Origin: Spirochaeta sp. UBA5339
GTDB lineage: Bacteria > Spirochaetota > Spirochaetia > DSM-2461
Assembly: GCA_002408085.1 (NCBI GenBank)
Contig: DHQL01000010.1
Coordinates: forward strand, 71,632-135,631
Direction of reading: 5' to 3'
DNA length: 64,000 bases
Positions 26,608-34,504 of the stretch are shown piece by piece. A program made the position numbers and the translations under genes. Below the pieces are notes generated by a model. The model saw only the letters and a program-made list of their open reading frames with translations, made no database searches and was not told the DNA's origin. Position 1 is the first letter of the stretch. Each line of letters opens with the position of its first letter.

Positions 26608-27888
26608 TTACGGAAATATCAGATTGGGAAGTGTCGTTGACAGGGCTGGAAAAACCGTAACCAGAATCAGGGCTGCCAGCAAAGGAATAAAGTAGGGAAG
26701 GCTCTTCTTAATAACCCTCTCAACCGATTCATTTGATACCAGACTGACCATATAGAGGCTCATCCCCACCGGAGGTGTCAAAAGCCCGATCATCAGATTC
26801 AGCACCACAACAATCCCGAGATGAATGGGATCGACTCCGGCAAACATCAGGGCGGGATAGATGATGGGAGTCACCACCAGAATGGCCGCGATGGTATCCA
26901 TCATCATGCCGATAATCAGCAGCAGAACATTCACCATCATAAGCAGCACCAGAGGATTCTGACTGATTCCAAGGAGCAGATTTGCCGTCTTGGCAGGAAT
27001 CTGTTCGATGGTAAGAATCCATGCAAAAACTGAGGCGCAGGCAACAACAATAAGAATCTGCCCGGTGGACCGGATAGACTCTCTGGCCATTTCAATGATG
27101 GATTTGAATGTAAGCTCCCTGTAGATAACCAGCCCCAGAATCAGGGAGTAGGCAACAGTTACCGCTGCCACCTCTGTGGGACTGAACCATCCTGACAGAA
27201 GTCCACCGGCAAGAACAACGGGAGCCAGCAGAGCGGGAATGGAATTAACAACAAGCTTTACCGCCTCTTTCCGTTCCATCCTCACATCATCGGTGGGATA
27301 GTTCTTTATATGGGCGATTACCGTCACCACCACCATAAGAAGGGCGGTAATCAGCAGTCCCGGCACAACACCGGCGATAAGGAGTTTGATCCCCGAAGCC
27401 TCTGCCACCGTAGCAAAGATAATCAGGGGAATACTGGGGGGAAAAATCGGACCGATGGTGGCGGATGCAGCGGTAATTGCCGCGGCGTCACCGGCATCAT
27501 AGCCCTGATCCTTCATTGCCTTGATTTCGATTTTCCCGAGGCCGCCGATGTCAGCAAGGGCCGCGCCGGAAATTCCCGAGAAGATCAGACTGGCCAGAAT
27601 ATTAACATGAGCCAGTCCCCCCTTCCTGTGTCCCACGGCAATCCGGGCTGTCCTGAACAGCCGGTCTGTAATTCCCGATGTGTTCATAAGGCTGCCGGCA
27701 AATATAAAAACCGGAACCGCAACCAGTGGAAAGGAGTTCAGGGCGTTGGGAAGCCTGTGAGCCAGAACCGATAGGGGTAATCCGGAAAACAGAAGATAGA
27801 TTACAGAAGCCAGTCCCATACTGAAGGCGATAGGCATACCGGCAACAGCCAGAAGAAGAAAGAGACCGATCATTACTGAACCATTCAT
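26608..27888 (-). CDS. TRAP transporter large permease subunit (DctM family)
   Basis: A 426-residue inner-membrane protein with about 12 helices that carries out sodium-driven uptake. Conserved segments include GMPIAFSMGLAS near the N-terminus, ISGSALA-like SGISGAALADIGG, ATIGPIFPPSIPLIIFA, and LLTPPVGMSLYMVS. ATG at 27888. It starts 3 bases after the small-subunit stop and is typical in length. It works with DctQ and DctP of the same operon. Confidence 0.95.
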   Translation of the reverse strand: MNGSVMIGLFLLLAVAGMPIAFSMGLASVIYLLFSGLPLSVLAHRLPNALNSFPLVAVPVFIFAGSLMNTSGITDRLFRTARIAVGHRKGGLAHVNILASLIFSGISGAALADIGGLGKIEIKAMKDQGYDAGDAAAITAASATIGPIFPPSIPLIIFATVAEASGIKLLIAGVVPGLLITALLMVVVTVIAHIKNYPTDDVRMERKEAVKLVVNSIPALLAPVVLAGGLLSGWFSPTEVAAVTVAYSLILGLVIYRELTFKSIIEMARESIRSTGQILIVVACASVFAWILTIEQIPAKTANLLLGISQNPLVLLMMVNVLLLIIGMMMDTIAAILVVTPIIYPALMFAGVDPIHLGIVVVLNLMIGLLTPPVGMSLYMVSLVSNESVERVIKKSLPYFIPLLAALILVTVFPALSTTLPNLIFP

Positions 27889-27891
27889 TGT

Positions 27892-28344
27892 TCAATCCCC
27901 CTTCAGGATGCCGATAATCCTGCTGATTCCCGCCGCAATGGCGATAACCGCGCCAATCAGTCCCGCGGCAAAATAATATCTGTTTGGAATGCTCAGACAG
28001 GGAGAGAGAACATTCCCGCTGTTTTTCATTAATTGATAGTGGCTCACAATATAAACCACATGGAAGAATACAATCAGGGAGACAAGAACCAGAGAGTGGA
28101 TCATTTTTCCCCGGACCGAAAGTTTCCGGTAAAAGAGATCAAATTTAACATGGGCTCCGTGATAAAAAACTACCGGAGCGGATATCAGAACCATTGAGAG
28201 CAGAAGAAAGCGTGAGAGCTCTTCCACCCATACAAAGCCTGTTCCGAAAAAGTTCCTCATAATGACCTGAAGGATAATGATAGCCGACAGGGATAGCAGC
28301 ACAGCAATGGCGATATACTCAACGCCCTGCATAATCCTTTTCAT
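27892..28344 (-). CDS. TRAP transporter small permease subunit (DctQ family)
   Basis: A 150-residue inner-membrane protein with four helices. The segment VQVIMRNFFGTGFVWVEELSRFLL-like (seen as FGTGFVWVEELSRFLLLS) is the hallmark of DctQ. ATG at 28344. It lies between a strong stem-loop after the binding-protein gene and the large permease gene. Confidence 0.92.
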   Translation of the reverse strand: MKRIMQGVEYIAIAVLLSLSAIIILQVIMRNFFGTGFVWVEELSRFLLLSMVLISAPVVFYHGAHVKFDLFYRKLSVRGKMIHSLVLVSLIVFFHVVYIVSHYQLMKNSGNVLSPCLSIPNRYYFAAGLIGAVIAIAAGISRIIGILKGD

Positions 28345-28372
28345 ATATTACCGTCCCGCATCTCCGGCCCAT

Positions 28373-28393
28373 CTTCAGGTAACTTACCTGAAG
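28373..28393 (-). terminator. Intercistronic stem-loop between dctP-type and dctQ-type genes
   Basis: CTTCAGGTA pairs perfectly with TACCTGAAG around a 3-base loop. Outer GCAT..CCGG and CCGG..ATGC segments can extend the stem. It separates the binding-protein gene from the membrane subunits and probably sets their expression ratio. Confidence 0.65.
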
Positions 28394-28423
28394 GACGGAA
28401 CCGGATGCATTTCAATTTTCTAC

Positions 28424-29422
28424 TTAGTCGATTGTGTTGATGAGTTTGTAGATATCACCCCAATCATCGCTGAATCTCTCGTTTACAAGAGTCTGTACTC
28501 CCGAGCGGAACTGCTCTACCTTGAGTCCGTCGTCTACGGTAATAACAGTCATTCCTGCAGCTCTCAGGCGGTCCAGGTCGGCCTCTTCAGACTCAACGGT
28601 TTGCTGTGTAGCCCATACGGCTGTCTCGGCAGCGGCTTCAGAAACGGCCTTCTTCTCTTCATCCGACAGGCCCTGCCATACGGTTTCATTGATAAAGACC
28701 CCTTCAGCTCCCATTATGTGGGATGTAACCATCAGATGGCTCTGGATATCAAAGAGCTTGTTGGCATAGATAACACCTACGGGATTCTCCTGTCCGTCAG
28801 CAACACCCGTTGCCAGAGCTGTGGGAACCTCGGACCAGTCGATGGGAGTGGCCAGAGCACCCATACCTTCAACGGCTGTAACATAGATGGGAAAGGGGAT
28901 GGCCCGGATCTTCTTTCCTCTCAGATCGGAGGGAGTATAGACCGCATTATTTGTTGTAAGCTGTCTTGCGCCGAAGAAGAAGTTATAGATATTCCGAATA
29001 TTTCTGGCTTCGATAGCTCCCTCGTTCAGTTCCTTCATAACAACTGAGTCAACATCTGTTACTCTCATCAGATGATCCACATCCTTGAAAAGGAAGGGAG
29101 TATCCAGAGCCGCATAGGGAGGATAGAGAGAGCCGATACCGCCCATGGTGTTGTGATGGAAGGCAACAGTTCCGTTACTCAGCATCTCTGCCTGCTCCTG
29201 AATGGTTCCGAGCTGTGACGAAGGATAAACCTCAACCTCAATGCTGCCTCCGGATTTCTCCTTTACCAGGTCTGCGAAGTAGACGGCCTGTCTTCCGGCA
29301 ACACTCTCGGGTGCATTCATGTGGGCATAGCGAAGCCTCTTGACCTCACCGTCCTTCTGTCCATTGGCGAATACCGCAGTTGAAAGAAAAACCAACAATA
29401 GAAATAAACCAATTCTCCTCAT
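28424..29422 (-). CDS. TRAP transporter substrate-binding protein (DctP family)
   Basis: A 332-residue periplasmic binding protein. The signal peptide ends at AVFA and the mature part begins NGQKDGEVK. The conserved arginine that pairs with a ligand carboxylate in DctP proteins lies in GKKIRAIPFPIY; the next conserved block is DWSEVPTALATGVADGQENP. This arginine argues for an acidic ligand such as a sugar acid. ATG at 29422. It follows the transketolase subunit gene by 38 bases. The ligand is unknown. Confidence 0.92.
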   Translation of the reverse strand: MRRIGLFLLLVFLSTAVFANGQKDGEVKRLRYAHMNAPESVAGRQAVYFADLVKEKSGGSIEVEVYPSSQLGTIQEQAEMLSNGTVAFHHNTMGGIGSLYPPYAALDTPFLFKDVDHLMRVTDVDSVVMKELNEGAIEARNIRNIYNFFFGARQLTTNNAVYTPSDLRGKKIRAIPFPIYVTAVEGMGALATPIDWSEVPTALATGVADGQENPVGVIYANKLFDIQSHLMVTSHIMGAEGVFINETVWQGLSDEEKKAVSEAAAETAVWATQQTVESEEADLDRLRAAGMTVITVDDGLKVEQFRSGVQTLVNERFSDDWGDIYKLINTID

Positions 29423-29460
29423 TTAGATCTCCTTTTATTTTTCAACTTTCTCCCGGGTGA

Positions 29461-30399
29461 TTAGTCCTGAAGAAGTTTAATTGCCTTTTCCACAATATCC
29501 TTTTCCGTCAAACCGTACTTCTGATAGAGTTCCTCCGGCGAACCGGACTCGGAAAAGCGATCATTCAAACCCATACGCACGACCTTCTTCGGGCAGTTGT
29601 CACAGACAAACTCCGTAACGGCACTTCCCAGTCCGCCTATAACGTTATGGTCCTCCACAACAATAACAGCGCCGGCACCATGAAGATGACCGAGCATTTC
29701 CTTTTCGTTCAGGGGCTTGATTGTAGCCACCTCCACCGCCTTAACACCAATCCCCTTCTCTGTCAGAACTTCACAGGCTGATTTGACCTGAGAAAGCACA
29801 AAGCCATGGGCAAAGATGACGATATCCGATCCGGAATCGAAGAAAGATCTGGTTTTTCCGGGTATAAAATCTGTATCTTCAGACCAGAAGTCGGGATCCC
29901 TGCCGCTTCCGGTTCTCAGATAGACTGGGCCGGGAATATCAAACATCGCTCTGGCCGCCTTTCTGACCTGTCCCGCGTCGGAAGGAGAGATAACTGTAAT
30001 ACCGGGAATGGTTCTGACAATTCCTATATCTTCCAGTCCCTGGTGGGTTACCCCCTCCCTTTCACCCGAGGCCATTCCGCCGTTGGCACCCACAACCTTT
30101 ACATCCAGCCCCGGATAGGCAACGGCATTCCGGAACTGTTCACAGGCTCTGAGAGTGGCAAAGACCGCATAGGAGACATAGACCGGCTTGAGACCGCAGG
30201 AAGCCAGTCCTGCGGATGCCGCCATGGCCGCCTGCTCCGAGATACCCATCTCAACATAGTTTTCAGGGTACTCCTCAATAATATCCTGAGCCTTGATTAC
30301 AAGAGCTGAATCGGAGGAGACAAGCACAACAGACTTGTCCACTTCCAGGGCATCAAGGATACCTTCGCTTACAGCTCTTCTTGTGCTGCTGATACTCAT
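29461..30399 (-). CDS. Transketolase C-terminal subunit of the TRAP operon
   Basis: A 312-residue subunit with the pyrimidine-binding and C-terminal transketolase domains. The catalytic glutamate lies in EMGISEQ (about residue 55). ATG at 30399 overlaps the stop of the N-terminal subunit by 4 bases. It is clearly diverged from the apt-type subunit at 7313, sharing architecture but not close sequence, so a different acceptor or donor sugar is likely. It acts in the cytoplasm with the product of the gene at 30396. Confidence 0.88.
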   Translation of the reverse strand: MSISSTRRAVSEGILDALEVDKSVVLVSSDSALVIKAQDIIEEYPENYVEMGISEQAAMAASAGLASCGLKPVYVSYAVFATLRACEQFRNAVAYPGLDVKVVGANGGMASGEREGVTHQGLEDIGIVRTIPGITVISPSDAGQVRKAARAMFDIPGPVYLRTGSGRDPDFWSEDTDFIPGKTRSFFDSGSDIVIFAHGFVLSQVKSACEVLTEKGIGVKAVEVATIKPLNEKEMLGHLHGAGAVIVVEDHNVIGGLGSAVTEFVCDNCPKKVVRMGLNDRFSESGSPEELYQKYGLTEKDIVEKAIKLLQD

Positions 30400-31211
30400 A
30401 CGGTCACCCCCTCAAGCTGCTTCATTCCCGCCTCGAACTCTTCTGCCGTGGGTACCCTTTTATGCCAGGAGTTCTCATCCTCCATAAAATCGATCCCCTT
30501 ACCCTTTACGGTGTGACAGATAACCGCGGTTGGTTTTCCAGAGGACTCAGCGTCCTTTAAGGCTCTCAGAAGATCAGAAAAATCATGGCCGTCACACTCC
30601 AGACAGCTGATCTGAAAGGCTTCAAGCTTCTCTCTGATGGGCATGGAACCGCCCACATCGCTTATCAGTCCGCCGCTCTGGCGTCTGTTGTGATCAATCA
30701 GAATACAGAGATTGTCGAGACTGTGCCGGGAAGCGGCCGTAAGAGCCTCCCATATGATTCCTTCCTGCAGCTCTCCATCCCCGGTCAGGGCGTAGACCCG
30801 GCTGCTTTTCTTGAGAATCTTCAACCCCTTGGCCATCCCTACAGCCATAGCCAGACCGTTTCCCAGAGGACCGGTTGTGGCTTCCACACCCGGAGTCTTG
30901 TACATATCCGGATGTCCCTGAAGCCGTGAGTTCAGATACCTGAGAGTGAATTTTTCCGTTTCAGGAATAACTCCCGTTCTAATCAGAGCGGCATAGAGCG
31001 CCGGACAGGCATGCCCCTTGGAAAGAACAAAGCGGTCCCTGTCTTCCCAATCGGGATTGTCCGGATCAAGATTCAAAACGCCGCCAAAATAGAGGGCCGT
31101 GAGAATCTCCATGGATGAGAAAGAGGGTCCCAGATGACCGTCTTTGATATCCATAACCATCTCAAGAACATCCCGGCGCAGAAGCCGGGCCATTTCTTTC
31201 AGTTCTGTCAT
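30396..31211 (-). CDS. Transketolase N-terminal subunit of the TRAP operon
   Basis: A 271-residue thiamine-diphosphate-binding subunit. The motif GDGELQEGIIWEA begins at about residue 144 and is followed by ILIDHNRRQSGG; FVLSKGHACPALY and LQGHPDMYKTPGVE are typical of this half. ATG at 31211 overlaps the stop of the racemase-fold gene by 4 bases, so three genes are translationally linked. Two-carbon transfer is secure; the sugar is not known. Confidence 0.88.
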   Translation of the reverse strand: MTELKEMARLLRRDVLEMVMDIKDGHLGPSFSSMEILTALYFGGVLNLDPDNPDWEDRDRFVLSKGHACPALYAALIRTGVIPETEKFTLRYLNSRLQGHPDMYKTPGVEATTGPLGNGLAMAVGMAKGLKILKKSSRVYALTGDGELQEGIIWEALTAASRHSLDNLCILIDHNRRQSGGLISDVGGSMPIREKLEAFQISCLECDGHDFSDLLRALKDAESSGKPTAVICHTVKGKGIDFMEDENSWHKRVPTAEEFEAGMKQLEGVTV

Positions 31212-31882
31212 GATTTGACTCCTGTATAGAGATAGGACTTGAGAGCCTCCAGGCCGGTATTTATACTGCCCAACACAGGAAGCCCTGTCTTCTCCCTCAA
31301 AGCCCCTTCCATTCTCGCCATAGACCCCTGGGCCAGAACAATCATGTCGCAGGATTTTGAAACTTCCACAGCGGCGTCCATCAGTATCCGGTCATGGGTC
31401 TCCCCGTCTCCGTCGGTTAAAGCCTCAAAGGCTCCCTTTGCCAGTCCGTTGACAATAGAGATCTCCTTACTCTTCTCTTCAGCCACAACCTTTATCAGAT
31501 CCATGGTGGGTTCCAGGGTTGTGGGCAGAGTGGCCAGCACAGCTATACGGCTGCACTGGTCCACTGCTGTTTCAATCATGGGGCGGTCAATTCTGAGCAC
31601 CGGAATATCAAAGAAGGGCTGAATGTAGTCAACGGAGATTCCTACCGAAGAGCAGGTCTCCCAGATCAGGTCAACACCCATCTCGGAACCGATTCTGCAG
31701 TAGGAGTGTATCCTTTCAAGAACAGCACTGGTCATTTCTCCTGCGGCAATAACATCTGCGATAAGGCTGTCATCAAGAATATTGATAAACCGGACATCCG
31801 GAAGCATCTCTTTGGCAGCCCGCTTCACCGGGTCTACAAGGGCAGCGCCTGTAAAGAGTGCCATAACTGTTTTTTGCTTCAT
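31208..31882 (-). CDS. Asp/Glu/hydantoin racemase-fold protein with a single active-site cysteine
   Basis: A 224-residue cytoplasmic protein of the racemase fold, first gene of the TRAP operon. The first active-site cysteine is present in WETCSSVGISVD. The second cysteine position reads VLAQGSMARMEG, so the usual Cys pair is reduced to one. In this superfamily the pair does two-base racemisation, while single-cysteine members include cofactor-free decarboxylases. An isomerase, epimerase or decarboxylase acting on the acidic substrate is inferred. ATG at 31882 with AGGAT upstream. Confidence 0.72.
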   Translation of the reverse strand: MKQKTVMALFTGAALVDPVKRAAKEMLPDVRFINILDDSLIADVIAAGEMTSAVLERIHSYCRIGSEMGVDLIWETCSSVGISVDYIQPFFDIPVLRIDRPMIETAVDQCSRIAVLATLPTTLEPTMDLIKVVAEEKSKEISIVNGLAKGAFEALTDGDGETHDRILMDAAVEVSKSCDMIVLAQGSMARMEGALREKTGLPVLGSINTGLEALKSYLYTGVKS

Positions 31883-31931
31883 AATAAAATCCTGATACGA
31901 TGGAATAAATCATACGACAACTTTCATACGT

Positions 31932-31947
31932 CATCATACGTATGATG
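31932..31947. promoter_or_regulatory. Perfect 16-bp palindrome operator CATCATACGTATGATG
   Basis: Perfect dyad centred on CG, 50-65 bases upstream of the first gene of the TRAP operon. Extra CATACG half-sites occur at 31911-31916 and 31925-31930. A GntR-type operator bound by the product of 24392-25084 is inferred. Confidence 0.6.
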
Positions 31948-32006
31948 TTTAATCAGATTAAGCCCTGATATAAACTGCTGTCAAGTTTTTTCTGTCGCGG
32001 TCAAAT

Positions 32007-32067
32007 AAGTCTTTCGTATATTCGAGTTTAGCCTCTTTTTTGAAAGTCTTTCGTAAGAGAACGAAAG
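32007..32067. promoter_or_regulatory. CTTTCG repeats upstream of the DeoR gene
   Basis: AAGTCTTTCGTA occurs at 32007-32018 and 32044-32055. The second copy forms an inverted repeat CTTTCGT-N6-ACGAAAG (32048-32067). Repeated TTTCG boxes are typical of DeoR-family operators, so autoregulation is likely. Confidence 0.55.
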
Positions 32068-32159
32068 TAATTAGTTGATAGATCGGGCATTTTTACCTAT
32101 AATCTGACAAAACCAGATCCTGATTATATATTGGGACACAAAAATAGGAGCACAAGAAC

Positions 32160-32921
32160 ATGCTTGCAGAACAGAGACGCGAAAAAATCCTCGAGCTGAT
32201 CCGGGAGAACGGAAATGTGAGGGTAAACTATCTGAGCAAGCTCTTCAGCGTCTCCGAACCCACCATCCGCCAGGACCTGGACAAGATTGAAGCCACCGGC
32301 GAGATCGCCCGGGATCACGGCGGAGCCTACCTGAAGAATATGCAGCTATCCGTATCCAGCCTCTCTCTGGAACACAGAGAGAACATGGACCTGAAACGGA
32401 AGATCGGCCAGAAAGCAGCGGAGTATGTTCGTCCGGGAAGCTCCATTATTATGGATTCGGGAACTACCGTCACCGAACTGGCCAGTGCCATCAAGGGTAA
32501 GAAGGACCTCAGGATCATCACCAACAGCCTGAATATTGCCCTTATCCTGGGAGCCGAACCGAATATGGAAGTCCATATGACCGGTGGAGAGTTCAAGGCC
32601 CCTACCCTCAGCCTCACCGGCGACAGGGCGGCGTCCTTCTTTCAGAACACTCACGCCCAGCAGCTCTTTCTTGCAACTGCCGGCGTCTCTGTAGGAGGCG
32701 GCCTCACCTACCCCGGATTCAGCGATATTCCCGTAAAGAAAGCCATGATTGAATCTGCTGAAGAGGTCTTCCTGCTGGCCGATTCCACCAAGATCAATAA
32801 AACTGCTTTTGCAGCCCTCCAGGCCCTGGACCAGGTTGACTATCTGATTACAGACGATGGAATTACAGAGCAGCAGGCTGCCGAATTCCAGCGATTCGGA
32901 ATAAAAGTAATCACTGCCTGA
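32160..32921 (+). CDS. DeoR-family transcriptional repressor
   Basis: A 253-residue regulator. The N-terminal winged helix (about residues 1-58) has the DeoR signature region VNYLSKLFSVSEPTIRQDLD and DHGGAYL. The C-terminal part is the sugar-phosphate-sensing domain, with IIMDSGTTVTELASAI, TNSLNIA and ADSTKINKTAFA. ATG at 32160 with TAGGAG upstream. It is divergent from the TRAP operon across about 280 bases that hold both CTTTCG repeats and a palindrome. A phosphorylated sugar intermediate is the probable effector. It may also act on the TTTCGTTT sites at 6403 and 17135. Confidence 0.92.
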   Translation: MLAEQRREKILELIRENGNVRVNYLSKLFSVSEPTIRQDLDKIEATGEIARDHGGAYLKNMQLSVSSLSLEHRENMDLKRKIGQKAAEYVRPGSSIIMDSGTTVTELASAIKGKKDLRIITNSLNIALILGAEPNMEVHMTGGEFKAPTLSLTGDRAASFFQNTHAQQLFLATAGVSVGGGLTYPGFSDIPVKKAMIESAEEVFLLADSTKINKTAFAALQALDQVDYLITDDGITEQQAAEFQRFGIKVITA

Positions 32922-33021
32922 TCAAAAGTCCCCTGCAAAAGGGGAAATACGACCCATTTTATAAAAATCTCCCTGTTGAATTCTGAAAAATGATTTAAAC
33001 TTGTATTTTGGATATCCTGTT

Positions 33022-34458
33022 ATGAATGAGAAAGATAAATTCACTGCTCTTCTTAACAACACCGAAGTCCTCAAGGCCCTTTCCGATGCAGGAGTTTTCA
33101 TCAGGGATCTAAAATCAGGCACAGCACTTGTCAGCGGTACCTGGAAGGTGATCTATGATGATTTTATTACAAAGATAAAAACCGGCGATTTTGCAAAACT
33201 CATCCATCCCGATGACATTGAAGAGATGTCAATAAAAATGGAAGAAATTGTACAGGGGAAGGAAAGAGAGAACATTGCCTCTTTCAGGGTTCTGCAAAAA
33301 GACGGCATCTACAAGTGGATCAGGTTCAATGGTAAAGGAGCCTCCTACGACAGCAAGGGGAAGCCCGCATATATTATTGGCTGTGAAGTCGATATCTCGG
33401 AACTGAAAAATGCTGAATGCCGTCTTATCAAGAGCATTCAGAGAGAACAGAACCACAACGACGAGCTTGAGCTTCTCAGACAGATAGCAGCATCCATCAG
33501 CGCCTCCCTGGATATCGATGAAACGGTCCAGAGGATTCTTGATGAAGTCAGGAAGATCATCCCCTATCAAACAGCCTCTCTGCAGCTTAAAAAAGGTGAA
33601 TATCTTGAAGTCATCGGCACTACCGGATTCAAGGACAATGAATCCCTGAAGAATATGAGGTTTTCCATCAATTCGGCTGGCAGTCTGAATGCCAGGGCAG
33701 TCAATGACAGAGCGCCTGTATTATCGGGAGATGTGGAAAAGGATTTCCCTGACTTTATGCAGCCTGCGGAGTATATGACCATCCGCTCCTGGATGGGAAT
33801 TCCTCTGGTGGTCAGGGGAGAAGTTCTGGGCCTGATGGCACTGGACCACTCTGAAAAGGACTTCTTCGGTCACCATGAAGAGCAGCTTGCCCGTCTCGTG
33901 GGCGACCATATAGCCATTGCACTGGAAAACGCCCTATTCCATGAGAAGGCCTACAGAATGGGCATCGAAGACTCCCTTACAGGAGTGGGAAACCGCCATC
34001 GCCTTCAGCTTGAGGGACGGCTCCTTTTCGAAACCGCCATCCGTTCAGAATCTCCCATTGGCGCTGCCATTCTGGATATAGACCATTTCAAAGAGGTGAA
34101 TGATAACTTCGGTCATGATGTGGGAGATATCATTCTTAAGAGAATTGCCGGACTATGCCAGAGTGAACTGAGAGTCACAGACCTTCTGGTCCGTTTCGGT
34201 GGAGAGGAGTTTCTGATAATCTTCCCGAGAACCGGCCTGGATGAAGCCTATACGGTCTGTGAACGGATCAGAAACTGCATTGCCGAACAGGAACACAGCG
34301 AACTGGACAGAAAGGTCACCGTAAGCATCGGGCTGTTCTCGGCTGTCCCCAGGAACTCTGGAGCCATGGCCAATTTTATAGGGCTTGCGGACAAGGCTCT
34401 CTACAGATCCAAAACTGAAGGACGAAACAGAACCACTGCTTCCAAAGAAGATCTTTGA
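33022..34458 (+). CDS. Diguanylate cyclase with PAS and GAF sensor domains
   Basis: A 478-residue signalling protein that makes cyclic di-GMP. The ATG at 33022 is preferred over an in-frame TTG at 33001. A PAS domain with PAC segment occupies the first 130 residues (VLQKDGIYKWIRFNGKG), a GAF domain follows, and a GGDEF domain ends the protein with the catalytic signature FGGEEF and the metal-binding DIDHFKEVND. No membrane segment is predicted, so it senses a cytoplasmic signal. No EAL or HD-GYP partner is adjacent. An 11-bp inverted repeat follows it. Confidence 0.92.
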   Translation: MNEKDKFTALLNNTEVLKALSDAGVFIRDLKSGTALVSGTWKVIYDDFITKIKTGDFAKLIHPDDIEEMSIKMEEIVQGKERENIASFRVLQKDGIYKWIRFNGKGASYDSKGKPAYIIGCEVDISELKNAECRLIKSIQREQNHNDELELLRQIAASISASLDIDETVQRILDEVRKIIPYQTASLQLKKGEYLEVIGTTGFKDNESLKNMRFSINSAGSLNARAVNDRAPVLSGDVEKDFPDFMQPAEYMTIRSWMGIPLVVRGEVLGLMALDHSEKDFFGHHEEQLARLVGDHIAIALENALFHEKAYRMGIEDSLTGVGNRHRLQLEGRLLFETAIRSESPIGAAILDIDHFKEVNDNFGHDVGDIILKRIAGLCQSELRVTDLLVRFGGEEFLIIFPRTGLDEAYTVCERIRNCIAEQEHSELDRKVTVSIGLFSAVPRNSGAMANFIGLADKALYRSKTEGRNRTTASKEDL

Positions 34459-34489
34459 GATTTCATTTTCAGCATATTAAAATGAAATC
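34459..34489. promoter_or_regulatory. Perfect 11-bp inverted repeat between two genes
   Basis: GATTTCATTTT and AAAATGAAATC flank a 9-base spacer in the 46-base gap between the GGDEF and DUF2971 genes. It is AT-rich, so it may be an operator or a weak stem-loop for the second gene. Confidence 0.4.
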
Positions 34490-34504
34490 AATGGAGGATC
34501 TTTC

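Noticed and set aside
25190..31882. Labelling the TRAP operon as sulfoquinovose breakdown
   Set aside because: Transaldolase and split transketolase are suggestive, but no sulfoquinovosidase, SLA reductase or dehydrogenase, or sulfonate exporter is in the window.
32929..32945. TCCCC/GGGGA hairpin after the DeoR gene as terminator
   Set aside because: Only 5 bp of stem with a purine-rich tail; too weak to call.
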